Assembly: GCA_029931535.1 (NCBI GenBank)
Contig: JAQPZY010001495.1
Location: 2,764,001-2,828,000 of the forward strand
Source of the DNA: Margaritifera margaritifera
Taxonomy: Eukaryota; Mollusca; Bivalvia; Unionida; Margaritiferidae
DNA: 64,000 nt
Reading direction: 5' to 3'
Each line of letters starts with the position of its first letter. Position 1 is the stretch's first letter. Positions 1-7,805 of this stretch are shown here, piece after piece. The notes beneath the pieces were generated by a model, which saw nothing but the letters and a program-made list of their open reading frames with translations, had not been told where the DNA came from and made no database searches. The position numbers and the translations under genes are program-made.

Positions 1-1
1 C

Positions 2-274
2 AAGTATGATAATCGACTCGAGACGTTCAAAGACAAGTGGCCTAAATATCTACTAAAATCCACTACTGACAAAGCTTTAGCCAGATCTGGATTTATCTAC
101 TTGGGAGAAGGAGATAAAGTTCAATGTTTCAGTTGCGGTGTGAGACTTCACCAATGGGAGCCTACCGACTCAGCTTACATTGAACATGCCAGATAGTCTC
201 CGCACTGTCAGTTCTTACCTTTAGTGGCCTCAGAAGAGTACGGGTACGATGAGCCAGATGCCAAGAAGAAGTAA
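2..274 (+). pseudogene. BIR domain (IAP-like) gene fragment, Polinton-borne
   Basis: The frame opens at the window edge, so the 5' part is missing. It shows the BIR pattern: FKDKWP near the N-terminus, then SGFIYLGEGDKVQCFSCG, a Trp in HQWEP, the zinc-ligand His in EHAR, and a last Cys in SPHCQF, giving the C-x2-C...H...C arrangement. BIR domains in inhibitor-of-apoptosis proteins bind caspases or IAP antagonists. Relatives occur in baculoviruses and in some adintovirus-like elements, where blocking host cell death is the supposed role. An in-frame TAG at 194-196 cuts the domain between the His and the last Cys, so this copy cannot make a whole BIR. The frame then stays open to TAA at 272-274 and ends in a Lys run. 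No RING domain is seen in the visible part. The fold assignment is secure; function in this copy is unlikely. Confidence 0.8.
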
Positions 275-285
275 AAAAAACATGT

Positions 286-786
286 TTGGAGGATACTTTA
301 CAAGAATACATTTGTGGAATACCTTTGGAGCTGCGAGAACGCATTTACCAGTATTTTGTCCCTAGTTTAGAAGATCGCATTTGTGACTTGCCTTCGAAGT
401 TGCGAGTACGCAGTTACAAAGAGTTTGTCCAGATCCAAATGAAACGCAAACTCAAAGTCATTCCTCGATTTGCACACTACCGTTACTTTCACCGTATCAG
501 AAATCTGATTCTGGACAATAACTATCACCGCTATCGTGAAGAACACAAAAGAGAGTTACTTCTTTCCAAATCGGAAACTTTACCAGAACACATTCGTGGT
601 TTGCCTTTGGAGGTGCGAGTACGCATTTACCGAGAGTTTGTCAAGATCCAAGTGAAACGCAAACTCAAAGTCATTTCTCGATTTTTAAGGTATGCTTACT
701 TCCAAACTGTCAGAAGAAAGATTCTGGAGAAAACCTTTCATTGTAGAATCCCGGGAATAGTCTATCACAAAAGAACCTGGATATAA
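286..786 (+). CDS. Basic protein with repeated F-box-like motifs
   Basis: About 166 residues, very rich in Arg and Lys. It contains three copies of an LP-x-E/K-L/V-R-x-R-x-Y motif: around residues 10-24 (GIPLELRERIYQYF), 33-47 and 104-118 (GLPLEVRVRIYREF). Copies two and three extend into a longer duplicated unit with KRKLKVI and Y-x-Y/A-F, offset by 71 residues, so an internal duplication is clear. The LPxEvrxxIyxxF core resembles the first helix of an F-box, the motif that binds Skp1 in SCF ubiquitin ligases; this is inference from pattern only. No ATG lies in frame at the start: the only good ATG (282-284, after an A-tract) is one base out of frame, so the 5' end is probably broken by an indel. 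The stop codon overlaps a TATAAAA motif at 782-788. It lies between the BIR fragment and an unrecognised gene. Confidence 0.55.
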   Translation: MEDTLQEYICGIPLELRERIYQYFVPSLEDRICDLPSKLRVRSYKEFVQIQMKRKLKVIPRFAHYRYFHRIRNLILDNNYHRYREEHKRELLLSKSETLPEHIRGLPLEVRVRIYREFVKIQVKRKLKVISRFLRYAYFQTVRRKILEKTFHCRIPGIVYHKRTWI

Positions 787-835
787 AAACCCACCACCAA
801 AGATACCCACCTTAGGAACCTCATCCTATAAAAGT
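782..835 (+). promoter_or_regulatory. TATA-like motifs before the 841 gene
   Basis: TATAAAA occurs at 782-788, overlapping the upstream stop codon, and again at 829-835. The first lies about 59 nt before the next ATG, a plausible core-promoter distance. The second is only 6 nt from the ATG and is probably not functional. Similar ATAAAAA motifs precede several other genes of this element. Confidence 0.35.
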
Positions 836-840
836 TCACC

Positions 841-1404
841 ATGCCTGATCTGTGGTCTTCACTTGTGAAACGTATTCCGTGGAAGGAAGTCAACGATCGT
901 GTTCAGACCTTAGAGGATTATAAAGACTTGATACAAGAACTGTTTCCATTGAATTTTGGACGCTATGCAGTGTGTGTCTTAGTGACTACCTTTCTTGGAT
1001 TTCGTTTTCCAGGACATTCGTTGTGGAGTATTTTTGAGGACAAGTGTTTGCCTTGGATTATTTTGGAGGACCCATGGTTGTTTTGGACTATTTTGATAAA
1101 CCATCAAAAAAAAAAAAAAAAAAAAAAAAACATGAGCATTCATGCTTTATCGGTAAACGAAAGACAAATTATACTCAAAGTGTTGAGAGTGGTGATGAAC
1201 ATCACAAGTGGGGTACCTCCGTGTGAAGAAGACATTAGTCAAAATTTATCTTGCCTTGACACGTTTGAAGAAGTGTGCCTTGTTAGTTGGATGCACCAAC
1301 AACTTACCGGTTGGAAAGATGTACGTGACTGGAAAAGTGTTGGTTTCGATGTTTGGCTACAAGAAGTACCACAGTTTGCCAAAGATCTGGCCCGTCACCA
1401 CTAA
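841..1404 (+). CDS. Unrecognised protein(s) interrupted by A25 tract
   Basis: One open frame of about 187 codons starts at a good ATG (841, context accATGc). The first 88 residues are rich in Trp and aliphatic residues and include a hydrophobic stretch around RYAVCVLVTTFLGF. They match no family I recognise. A run of 25 A (1106-1130) then encodes about eight Lys, and directly after it lies another ATG (1132-1134) opening a 90-residue segment with its own character (PPCEEDI, WMHQQLTGWKDVRDW). Elsewhere in this element short A-tracts sit just before start codons, so this may be two genes joined by chance, with the 1132 ATG as a separate start. A Bcl-2-like identity was considered for the second part, but no convincing BH1/BH2 motif is present. 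Position between the F-box-like gene and the membrane gene suggests accessory rather than structural proteins. Confidence 0.45.
   Translation: MPDLWSSLVKRIPWKEVNDRVQTLEDYKDLIQELFPLNFGRYAVCVLVTTFLGFRFPGHSLWSIFEDKCLPWIILEDPWLFWTILINHQKKKKKKKNMSIHALSVNERQIILKVLRVVMNITSGVPPCEEDISQNLSCLDTFEEVCLVSWMHQQLTGWKDVRDWKSVGFDVWLQEVPQFAKDLARHH
1106..1130. repeat. A25 homopolymer inside a reading frame
   Basis: Twenty-five consecutive A immediately before an ATG at 1132. It may be an expanded A-rich leader, and it is a likely place for length errors in sequencing. Confidence 0.9.
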
Positions 1405-1444
1405 GTGTCCAAAAGTGAAATGGGAACCTAAGTCACACAAAAAA

Positions 1445-1751
1445 ATGACCTTAGAAACCATCCTGGAAGAAGAACCTGACACAGCAGAAAAAGACCACAC
1501 CGTTGTCGTCGTTCAAATACAACCCTCTGAGGAACACACCCCCTCCTTACCGTCAGAGACATTTCATTCTTCTACCACCACCACAGAGACCAGAAGAATA
1601 CTACCACCAGTGCCTGGGCCTTCCATTCCTAGCACACCAATTATGTTGTACATTGACTTGTTTATACAGAACTTTCATTCTTTTAGTGGTAGCCTTAATC
1701 TTGTACCTGACCATTTTTTCGGTCTGCATTTTTGTCCTTCATGACTTGTAA
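1445..1751 (+). pseudogene. Small single-pass membrane protein, frameshifted
   Basis: An ATG at 1445 opens an acidic then Thr/Pro/Ser-rich segment (EEEPDTAEK, then STTTTETRR and PPVPGPSIPS), the composition of an extended stalk. The downstream part of this frame is not membrane-like, but another frame from about 1660 to the stop at 1749-1751 reads a clear transmembrane helix (TFILLVVALILYLTIFSV) with a short tail. A frameshift near 1650-1665 therefore separates stalk and anchor. The layout suggests a small C-terminally anchored protein of the cell or virion membrane. I recognise no family. A stem-loop and AATAAA follow directly. The membrane segment is certain; joining it to the 1445 start is inference. 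Confidence 0.5.
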
Positions 1752-1807
1752 AAAAAAAATGTTTTTGTTTGTTGTGTTGGCTTGTTTTTTACAAAAAAAA
1801 AAATAAA
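1746..1807 (+). terminator. Stem-loop plus AATAAA polyadenylation signal
   Basis: TTGTAAAAAA (1746-1755) pairs with TTTTTTACAA (1785-1794) around a GT-rich loop, followed at once by AATAAA (1802-1807). It lies just after the stop of the membrane gene and just before the ATPase gene, so it probably marks a transcript 3' end. A similar hairpin with a TGTTGTGT-containing loop follows the protease gene near 8450-8500. Confidence 0.45.
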
Positions 1808-1925
1808 CGTGTATGAAACGTATAAAATGTCTTGAGTCTTTTGTCTTCTTCTCAAAAATCTTCCTACCTCAGTCATAGCTACATCATCTTCTGCCTCCTC
1901 TGCCTCTTCTGCTTCTGTAGTCAAA

Positions 1926-2612
1926 GTGATTGACGAAAAGTTAGATCGTCAAAGTTGGAACGCTTTGTATCTGTGCCATCCTTTTAACATGTTGATTGCT
2001 GGACCTAGTGGTTCAGGCAAAACCGAATTTGTCAAACGTTTGATCGAACAAAAATCTCATTTGTTCGATCGTCCACCTCAACGTATCGTGTGGTGTTACA
2101 AAGAGTGGCAACCGTCTTACACGTTATTGAAAGAAAGTCAAGGAGAAACCATTTCATTTGTGGATGGTATTCCTCACGAAGACGATGGGATCGTGTCTGA
2201 CGTGAGTCAAACCCATCTGGTTATTTTTGATGACATGTTAGGAAAAGACGAAGAAGAAATTAAACTTTGGTTTACACGAAAAGGACACCATCGTAATGCT
2301 AGTATTGTATATATTACTCAAAATTTATCTCAACAAAGTAAAGCCCATCGGACCATTAGTCGGAACGCTCATTACGTGGTCTTGTTTAAAAGCCCCAGAG
2401 ACAAATCTCAAGTACAAATGTTAGCCAAACAGTTAGGTGCTCCTTGGCTCAATTATGCGTACGACGATGCCACTCAAACCCCTCACGAGTATTTACTCAT
2501 CGACTTAAAACCCACCACTCCTGACTATTTGAGATTTCGTGCCCAATTGTTTCACCCTTGGGGTCAAGAAGGTGGTCCTGTCATTTACACGTCCCCTTCA
2601 GCCAATTTTTGA
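1926..2612 (+). CDS. Genome-packaging ATPase (FtsK/HerA-type, A32-like)
   Basis: The protein has Walker A GPSGSGKT near residue 26, Walker B HLVIFDDML near residue 98, and a sensor-like motif SIVYITQNL downstream. This is the layout of the packaging ATPases of Polintons, adintoviruses and related PRD1/adenovirus-lineage viruses, which drive genome DNA into the procapsid. Length (about 229 residues from the given start) fits the family. The open frame extends upstream through a Ser/Ala-rich stretch. The best in-frame ATG is at 1827, but a TGA at 1833 follows two codons later, and the next in-frame ATG (about 1989) lies only a few residues before Walker A. The true start is therefore unresolved or broken. 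The ATPase core has no break. It sits between the membrane gene and the basic virion proteins, all on the same strand. Confidence 0.88.
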   Translation: MIDEKLDRQSWNALYLCHPFNMLIAGPSGSGKTEFVKRLIEQKSHLFDRPPQRIVWCYKEWQPSYTLLKESQGETISFVDGIPHEDDGIVSDVSQTHLVIFDDMLGKDEEEIKLWFTRKGHHRNASIVYITQNLSQQSKAHRTISRNAHYVVLFKSPRDKSQVQMLAKQLGAPWLNYAYDDATQTPHEYLLIDLKPTTPDYLRFRAQLFHPWGQEGGPVIYTSPSANF

Positions 2613-2624
2613 AAGAAAAAAAAC

Positions 2625-2632
2625 CATAAAAA
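2625..2632 (+). promoter_or_regulatory. TATA-like motif before the 2670 gene
   Basis: CATAAAAA at 2625-2632 lies about 45 nt before the next ATG and is followed by a CCACC-containing segment, as also seen after the motifs at 782 and 4066. Proposed core promoter; not tested. Confidence 0.3.
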
Positions 2633-2669
2633 CAGCCACCACGTCATTTCTGTCTCACACTCTTTTGAG

Positions 2670-3566
2670 ATGACTTCCTTTCAAGCTCATCCTTCGGCTA
2701 AATTGATTCGTGCCTTGTATGGTATCAGTCGTGAAAAAAATGCAGACGTCCGTGCTCATTTGTTAGAAGCGAGTCTTAAAGAAGTGTTACGATGGTTTAC
2801 TTTGACGGCACGTCAATTACTGCAAGGCATCATTCACATCCCTCATCAAACTCAACGTTTATTTCAAAAACATAAAGGGGCATTGTCACAACTAGCCGAT
2901 CCTAGAATCGATTCACGGACTAAAAAACAAATCATTTTAACTCCTGGTGGAAGTGGTTCTTTAGGAGGGGTCATGATTCGTTCCCTTTTGAAATGGGATC
3001 CTAATGCCCAAGCCAAATAACCCAAAGCACCCAAAAAGAAGAAAAATACAAAGAAAAAGAAAACCACCCCCCAGAAAAAGAAAAGTTCTGCCAAGAAGAA
3101 GAAAACACCTACCACCACCACTGCAAGGAGCCGCAAGAGAGGTACTGCGGCCAGGACGCAAACGTACACCCGCAAGACACCACGACAAACAATCGTGACG
3201 AGGTCTCCTTCTCCTTCGTCCCCATCATCTTTGTCTTCTTCACCACCCTTCACGATGATGCCTGCCAAACCGGACTTAAGACAAGTGTTTCCTAATTTGA
3301 TGCAAAAATGGAAACCTATTTCGAAACTCACCACTTCGGGACCCTCGACGACATCGGCTGATTTGGCTATGGCAGCGGCCGCCAACAAAGTACCATCCCC
3401 TAAAACCAAAGTTCAAGAAAGAACCGGCGTGTTACAAAGTTTGTTGGATTTATCCAAAGAAGAATTGAGACGATTTAATTCCTTGAAAACACCTCAACGT
3501 CGAGTGATGCCTGTCGTGAAGTTGGTACGTCGTGCAGTCAATCAGTGGAGACGTGTTCCAGTATAA
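2670..3566 (+). pseudogene. Basic virion-core-like protein, one in-frame stop
   Basis: A single frame runs from the ATG at 2670 to the stop at 3564-3566, about 298 codons, broken only by TAA at 3018-3020. The first 116 residues are helical and basic, ending in a Gly-rich hydrophobic patch (GGSGSLGGVMIRSLL). After the stop the same frame continues with a long Lys run, a Thr-rich linker and Arg-rich repeats, then a Ser/Pro-rich region and a final basic helical part. Such Lys/Thr-rich tails suit DNA-condensing or core proteins of adenovirus-like particles. The N-terminal region resembles the protein at 3617 in layout: LLKG/LLQG, a Q-x-x-L/F-x-KHK segment, a KK motif, then GG-x-L. The two are probably paralogues. 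Family membership is from general resemblance to conserved Polinton proteins; exact function unknown. Confidence 0.6.
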
Positions 3567-3567
3567 A
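3562..3567 (+). promoter_or_regulatory. TATAAA overlapping stop codon
   Basis: TATAAA at 3562-3567 overlaps the TAA of the preceding frame and lies 50-55 nt before the ATG at 3617. Candidate promoter for the next gene, matching the arrangement at 782. Confidence 0.35.
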
Positions 3568-3616
3568 CTAGAAGGGTACCCTGCCAGAGACTTCAGACTT
3601 ACTCCTCACCTCTAAG

Positions 3617-4051
3617 ATGGCTCACAAACGTGCACACCACAACCACCTCCACCAAAAAAAGAAGAAAAGTAAAACCACCAAAAAAGGACGACTTCGACCT
3701 CGTCTGGCCAAACATTGGGACGTCTTGTCTGTCCTGACCAAATCCAATCCTCCCATGCGAAAACAACTCATTCAAACAGCCCCCAAAGAAATCATCGATA
3801 CCGTGTGTGAATGTTGTTTGAACGTTTTGAAAGGAACGGTACCTTTGTCCAAGATACAGAAACAGAAATTAGGTAAACATCGGAACGTTCTTCGTCAAAT
3901 GGTGAAAAGGAAAATACCTCTTCAACAAAAGAAAAAAATGTTGGTGCAACGAGGAGGATTTCTACCTATGTTGATAGGACCGTTGTTAAAAATAGCAGCT
4001 CCTTTGTTAGGAACGATTGCTGGACCGCTTTTAGGAGGTGTCATGCGATAA
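3617..4051 (+). CDS. Conserved Polinton basic protein with hydrophobic C-terminus
   Basis: 144 residues, complete. The N-terminus is His/Lys/Arg-rich (residues 2-30). A helical middle contains SNPPMRKQLIQTAP and CLNVLKGTVPLSKIQKQKL, followed by a basic KKKMLVQRGGFLP hinge and a Gly/Leu-rich hydrophobic tail (LLGTIAGPLLGGVMR). This pattern of basic head, LNVLKGxxPL core and QxGGFLP tail is a common small protein of metazoan Polinton/adintovirus elements. A role as a small core or membrane-active virion protein, comparable to adenovirus pX or pVI, is inference. The start is a good ATG (aagATGg). A TATAAA lies about 50 nt upstream. It is related to the N-terminal half of the preceding gene, suggesting a local duplication. 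Confidence 0.7.
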   Translation: MAHKRAHHNHLHQKKKKSKTTKKGRLRPRLAKHWDVLSVLTKSNPPMRKQLIQTAPKEIIDTVCECCLNVLKGTVPLSKIQKQKLGKHRNVLRQMVKRKIPLQQKKKMLVQRGGFLPMLIGPLLKIAAPLLGTIAGPLLGGVMR

Positions 4052-4065
4052 CCAAAAAAAAAGAA

Positions 4066-4073
4066 GATAAAAA
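4066..4073 (+). promoter_or_regulatory. TATA-like motif before the integrase fusion
   Basis: GATAAAAA at 4066-4073, followed by a GGACCACC segment and an ATG at 4124, about 57 nt downstream. Spacing matches the other putative promoters of this element. Confidence 0.3.
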
Positions 4074-4123
4074 GGACCACCCTTGTCTGAAAAGACCACA
4101 CCTTTTTGGTACCTTTGGATGAA

Positions 4124-5876
4124 ATGGACGGACGAAAACTGACTTTAGTACCTTACAAACGTTGGATGGAATTTCATCGTTGGAACGAACAACGGATACC
4201 TCATTTACCACCCAATCCTAATCTCAACGAGATGTCCCAGTTACAACAAAAATTACAATCCCTGATGGAACGCAGTGATTTGTCAGAAACAGAAACATCG
4301 CAACGGTACGGTCAACTCTTACAACGTCTACAACTCTTTCGCCAAAAAGCAGTCGACGAAACAGCTCCACCCACTCTGAGAGATTTCAAAGCCCTGATGA
4401 AAAGCGAACCTAAAGTGACCACCACTAAAACAGACACCGCCACGGGGATGACAAAAGAAGAAGACGAGCCTCGAGAAGTGTTTCAAACTCCGTCTGCTGG
4501 CATACCTAGTCAAATTGCAGCTTCCTTGTTGACACCCTCGCCTACCCCTCATCGAGAAAAAATGAAAGCTTGGGTTAAAAAGAAGATGTCCACTCCTTCT
4601 TCAGCAGAAGAAAAAAAGAAAGACAGCAAGAAGAAACCTGACATCATTACCCCTTCTTCACTACCCACTCCTGTGGCTCGGCGAACGCGTCAAGCCGCTT
4701 CGTCCAAACCTCACGGCACTCAAAGTAGTAGCATCGAACAGTGGGTGACTTATTTATCAATCATGGAGAAACTTTTAGCCACCATTTACTACAATCCTGG
4801 CCATGCAGCTGGTTACGGAGGAGTTCAAACATTATATCGAGCTGCCAAAAGTAAATTGAAAAGTGTACGTTTACCCGAAGTACGACGATGGTTACAAGAA
4901 CAATCGACGTACACGTTACACAAACCCATTCGACGTAAATTTTCTAGAAGTACAACTATAGTGGAAGGCATCGATCATCAATGGCAAGCCGATTTAGCCG
5001 ACGTCTCTCATTTAGCCACTTACAATCGTGGTCACAAATATTTGTTTTGTGTCATCGACGTGTTTTCCAAATTTGCTTGGGTCGTGCCTTTGACCTCTAA
5101 AAGCAGTACCGAATTGGTACGTGCCTTAAAATTGGTCTTGAAACAAAGTGGACGCCAACCTTTACGATGGCAAACTGACAAAGGCACCGAATTTCTAAAC
5201 CAAGCTTTTCAAAAAGAATTGAAACAAAGACAAATTCATTTTTTACCACCGAAAATTCTGAAACCAAAGCCAGTATCGTGGAACGTTTTCAAAGAACTTT
5301 GAAAGAACGCATGTGGAAATATTTTACACATCAACATACTCTCAAGTACATCGACGTGTTACCCCGTTTGGTCAAAGCGTACAATCAATCGTACCATCGT
5401 AGCATCGGATGTGCCCCCGAAGAGGTCAGCCCTGAAAACGAAGTGACCGTGTTTGATAAATTGTTTGGTTCACCCCAGAAAAAAAGAAGAAGAAAACCTT
5501 GTTGGAGTTAAAGACGGGAGATTGGGTTCGCATCGGAAAAACCAAACGTACTTTTGACAAAGATTATTTACCCAACTGGACCACCGAATTGTTTCGTGTC
5601 ACTACCCCCGTCCGTGGACGTGATCCTCCCGTCTATAAATTGGAAGACATGCACGGTGAAGTACTCAAAGGAACATTTTACTTGCCTGAGTTACAACGAG
5701 TGACCAAAAAAGAAGACGTCTTGTACGACATCGAAAGCATTCTCGAACAAAGAACACGCAAAGTAGGCAAACGTCGAGTAGAAGAAGTTAAAGTACGTTG
5801 GAAAGGATATCCTCCTAGTTTTGATTCTTGGATTGCTGCTTCTCAAGTCGTCGACTATAAAAAGAAAAAGAAGTAA
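4124..5876 (+). pseudogene. Virion-protein/retroviral-type integrase fusion with chromodomain, two frameshifts
   Basis: The first ATG in frame is at 4124. Residues 1-200 (LTLVPYKRWMEFHRWNEQR, a coiled segment, then a Pro/Thr/Lys-rich linker) resemble a small structural protein that is usually a separate gene in Polintons. The frame then runs without a stop into an integrase: YGGVQTLYRAAK, VRRWLQEQSTYTLHKP, the first catalytic Asp in HQWQADLADV, the second Asp in WQTDKGTEF. The catalytic Glu (codon 5281-5283, in SIVERFQRTLK) lies in a different frame, so a one-base shift occurs at about 5240-5255. A second shift falls in the A-tract at 5478-5486. The last segment (to 5876) has an SH3-like part (LKTGDWVRIGK) and a chromodomain (VRWKGYPPSFDSWI). 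Integrase inserts element DNA; chromodomains may guide target choice. All D,D,E residues are present, but not in one frame. Confidence 0.85.
5856..5863 (+). promoter_or_regulatory. TATAAAAA within the integrase C-terminal codons
   Basis: TATAAAAA at 5856-5863 lies inside the last codons of the integrase and 30 nt before the next ATG (5886). Candidate promoter for the membrane-protein gene. Confidence 0.3.
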
Positions 5877-5885
5877 CTCAAGAAC

Positions 5886-6317
5886 ATGCCATTCAACACA
5901 GCAACCACGACTTCAACGACTCCTTCGCAGAGTTCTTCTCTTCAAGAATTACAAAAACAACCGCTTTGGGTGTGGTGCGGAGAACGTGTGCCTAAAAATC
6001 AAATCGTCTTTTTCTGCCAAATTTTTGTAGTGTATTGTGTCATCGGAGCAGCTATTGCTAATTTGAGTTTGCAACAAGGAGACAAACAATTGTGGACCAT
6101 TTTACTTAGCAGTTGCATCGGTTATCTTTTACCCAGTCCCTCTTTGAAATTTACGACGACGACGGACAACAGTCACCACCACGGGAGTACGAGCAACGCC
6201 AGTCCACCTTCTTCTTCCAGTCACCACAATACCAGTCCACTTTTGGAACCCTTTGAACATCATTCTTCTGTCCACTTGAGTGACTCCTCGGACACCAGAA
6301 CCACCTTAGAACTATGA
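5886..6317 (+). CDS. Conserved Polinton two-helix membrane protein
   Basis: 143 residues, complete. A Ser/Thr-rich N-terminus is followed by WCGERVPKNQIVFFCQIF, a first transmembrane helix (about residues 42-60), a short polar loop (QQGDKQ), and a second hydrophobic segment (about 69-85, WTILLSSCIGYLLPSPSLK). The C-terminal tail is His/Ser/Thr-rich and disordered. The pattern of E-x-V/I-x-FFxQ helix, short loop and LLSSCIGYLLPSP is a recognisable small protein of metazoan Polinton/adintovirus elements; its function is not known to me. The stop region overlaps the ATG of the penton-type gene (6314), so the two genes are tightly coupled. No break. Confidence 0.72.
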   Translation: MPFNTATTTSTTPSQSSSLQELQKQPLWVWCGERVPKNQIVFFCQIFVVYCVIGAAIANLSLQQGDKQLWTILLSSCIGYLLPSPSLKFTTTTDNSHHHGSTSNASPPSSSSHHNTSPLLEPFEHHSSVHLSDSSDTRTTLEL

Positions 6318-7278
6318 ATGACCAATTTTATTTCACGTTACCCAGTGACAGTTCCATGGATGTGTTTCCCAACAACAAATTATATTGTTTCACGGCCAAA
6401 TTACCCAGGCCTTCCAATTGGATCACGACGCTCATTGGGAAGTGGCTTTGGTAGAAATCATTCATCCTACGCAAATCAAGAATGTGTCTGGAAATCAAAC
6501 CATTTTTGACGTAGCAATCTAAAACGAAAAAGTGCAAAAATAGTTGGACGCTCATGATCCTGAAATTGGGAAAAAAATGAGTTCAAAAACTGACAATACT
6601 CCCTACTCGACCTATCGCATGAGAATTCCTGAAGGGTATTATTTTAGTGCTCAACATTTGGTGGAGACGATTGCGGCCGTCTTCGAAGCCCAATTTGGCA
6701 AAGCCTTGGAAAAAAAACAAACATGGGTAGAGATCAAATACCATCCTGTGGCACGCCGTTTCCTCTTGCAATTTTTGAAAGGGCATGAGGGAAAGCCATT
6801 CGACGAGAAAGAAGACAAACACTTACCGGCGCACGAAAGAAAATTCATGACCATCTGTTTTTCTGCTGGGTTGTTTGATATTTTGGGTGGAAATAAAAAG
6901 TATCATGGGGAACGAACAATCCACACCAACACAGATTTCGGAGAAGCTTTTCGCACCCCTATCGAATTGAACGTTGGACTGAATTTAATGTTTGTGTACT
7001 CCGATGTGGTGGAGTACAACGTGGTGGGCCGCACAGCTGCTCCCTTACTGAGAGTCATTCCTTTCAAAGTGGATACTGCTGCTGGTGCGTACGAAGAAGG
7101 TGGAAACACGTTTCACGTTCACCGTGAATTTGTACATCCTCATTATCTTCCAGTCAGTAAATCGTATTTTGACAGTGTCAACATTAGTATAAAAGGAGAT
7201 TTGGGACAAGATGTGCCATTCATTGACAAAGGAAAAGTCACGGTGAAACTACATTTTCGAAAAAAACAAGTTCTCTAA
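6314..7278 (+). pseudogene. Penton-type (minor capsid) protein, N-terminal part broken
   Basis: An ATG at 6314 begins MNDQFYFTLPSDSSMDVFP, the typical start of the penton-like single jelly-roll protein of Polintons. About 33 codons later a one-base shift near 6408-6414 moves the coding sequence to another frame (HWEVALVEIIHP). That frame carries TAA at 6520-6522 and TAG at 6541-6543, after which 244 codons are open to 7278. The open part has RIPEGYYFSAQHLVETI, then the diagnostic C-terminal half: FVYSDVVEYNVVG, APLLRVIPF, FVHPHYLPVSKSYFDSV and VKLHFRKKQ. These match the conserved pattern of the family. The protein would sit at capsid vertices. Breaks make a functional copy unlikely. The neighbouring pVI-like and protease genes fit a virion assembly block. 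Confidence 0.8.
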
Positions 7279-7305
7279 CGAATTGTAACTGACCCAAACA
7301 AAAAA

Positions 7306-7533
7306 ATGTATCCAGTGTACCAAGGAGTGACTCGACAACGAGGACATGGTTTAGGAGATATGTTAAAATCGGCTTTTCGGACGGTAGCTCCTATTTTGAA
7401 ACCGATGGTGACTCGAGGATTTCATGCCTTAAAATATGCCGCTTTGACACAAGGAAAAGAATTTTTGCAAAATGTCCTCATCGACAAACAAAATCCTAAA
7501 GAAGCCTTTATGAGAGCAGGCAAAAATGTGTAG
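7306..7533 (+). CDS. pVI-like minor virion protein
   Basis: 75 residues, starting MYPVYQGVTRQRGHGLGDML and preceded by an A-tract touching the ATG (7299-7305 region). The N-terminal PV-x-x-G-x-x-x-QRGHGLG segment with a following amphipathic helix is typical of a small protein encoded beside the protease in Polinton/adintovirus elements. It has been compared with adenovirus protein VI, which lyses membranes and supplies a protease cofactor peptide; that functional parallel is inference. TAG at 7531-7533 is followed at once by an ATG, so the original protein may have been longer (see the next entry). Confidence 0.6.
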   Translation: MYPVYQGVTRQRGHGLGDMLKSAFRTVAPILKPMVTRGFHALKYAALTQGKEFLQNVLIDKQNPKEAFMRAGKNV

Positions 7534-7781
7534 ATGAACACTGGCAAAGATCTTTTAGGTCTCCGAGAGAATCCTATAAATACGCTTAACGCTTCAGGCT
7601 CTGGTATAAAGACTTGCAGACTTCTTCTTCTCCTCCACTTGATTATCTGGAGATCAGACGCATCGAAGGACTCATTCAACAGAGTGCAGAACCTATCCGA
7701 CGTGAATATTCGTGGAATTACAAGACAGATCAATTCAAGTTTAAAGTCAGTTGTGAATTGGTGACCTATTATTTCCATTGA
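7534..7781 (+). pseudogene. Possible 3' extension of the pVI-like gene or separate broken gene
   Basis: Directly after the TAG at 7531-7533 the frame stays open for 76 codons with an ATG at 7534 and a Gly/Lys-rich start (NTGKDLLGL). Around 7605-7615 coding character seems to shift to another frame that runs to TGA at 7779-7781 and reads a charged segment (PLDYLEIRRIEGLIQQ). I recognise neither part. It could be the decayed tail of the pVI-like gene or a small separate gene before the protease. Confidence 0.3.
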
Positions 7782-7805
7782 AGAAAAAAAAAGAAGAAGA
7801 AAAAA

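Noticed and set aside
1132..1404. Bcl-2-like protein
   Set aside because: One 'GWKDVRDW' segment vaguely resembles a BH2 motif, but BH1 and BH3 are absent and the length is too short.
3004..3198. Lys/Arg/Pro-rich frame overlapping the core protein
   Set aside because: It is the shifted frame of the Lys-rich tail; the same-frame continuation of 2670 explains the coding pattern better.
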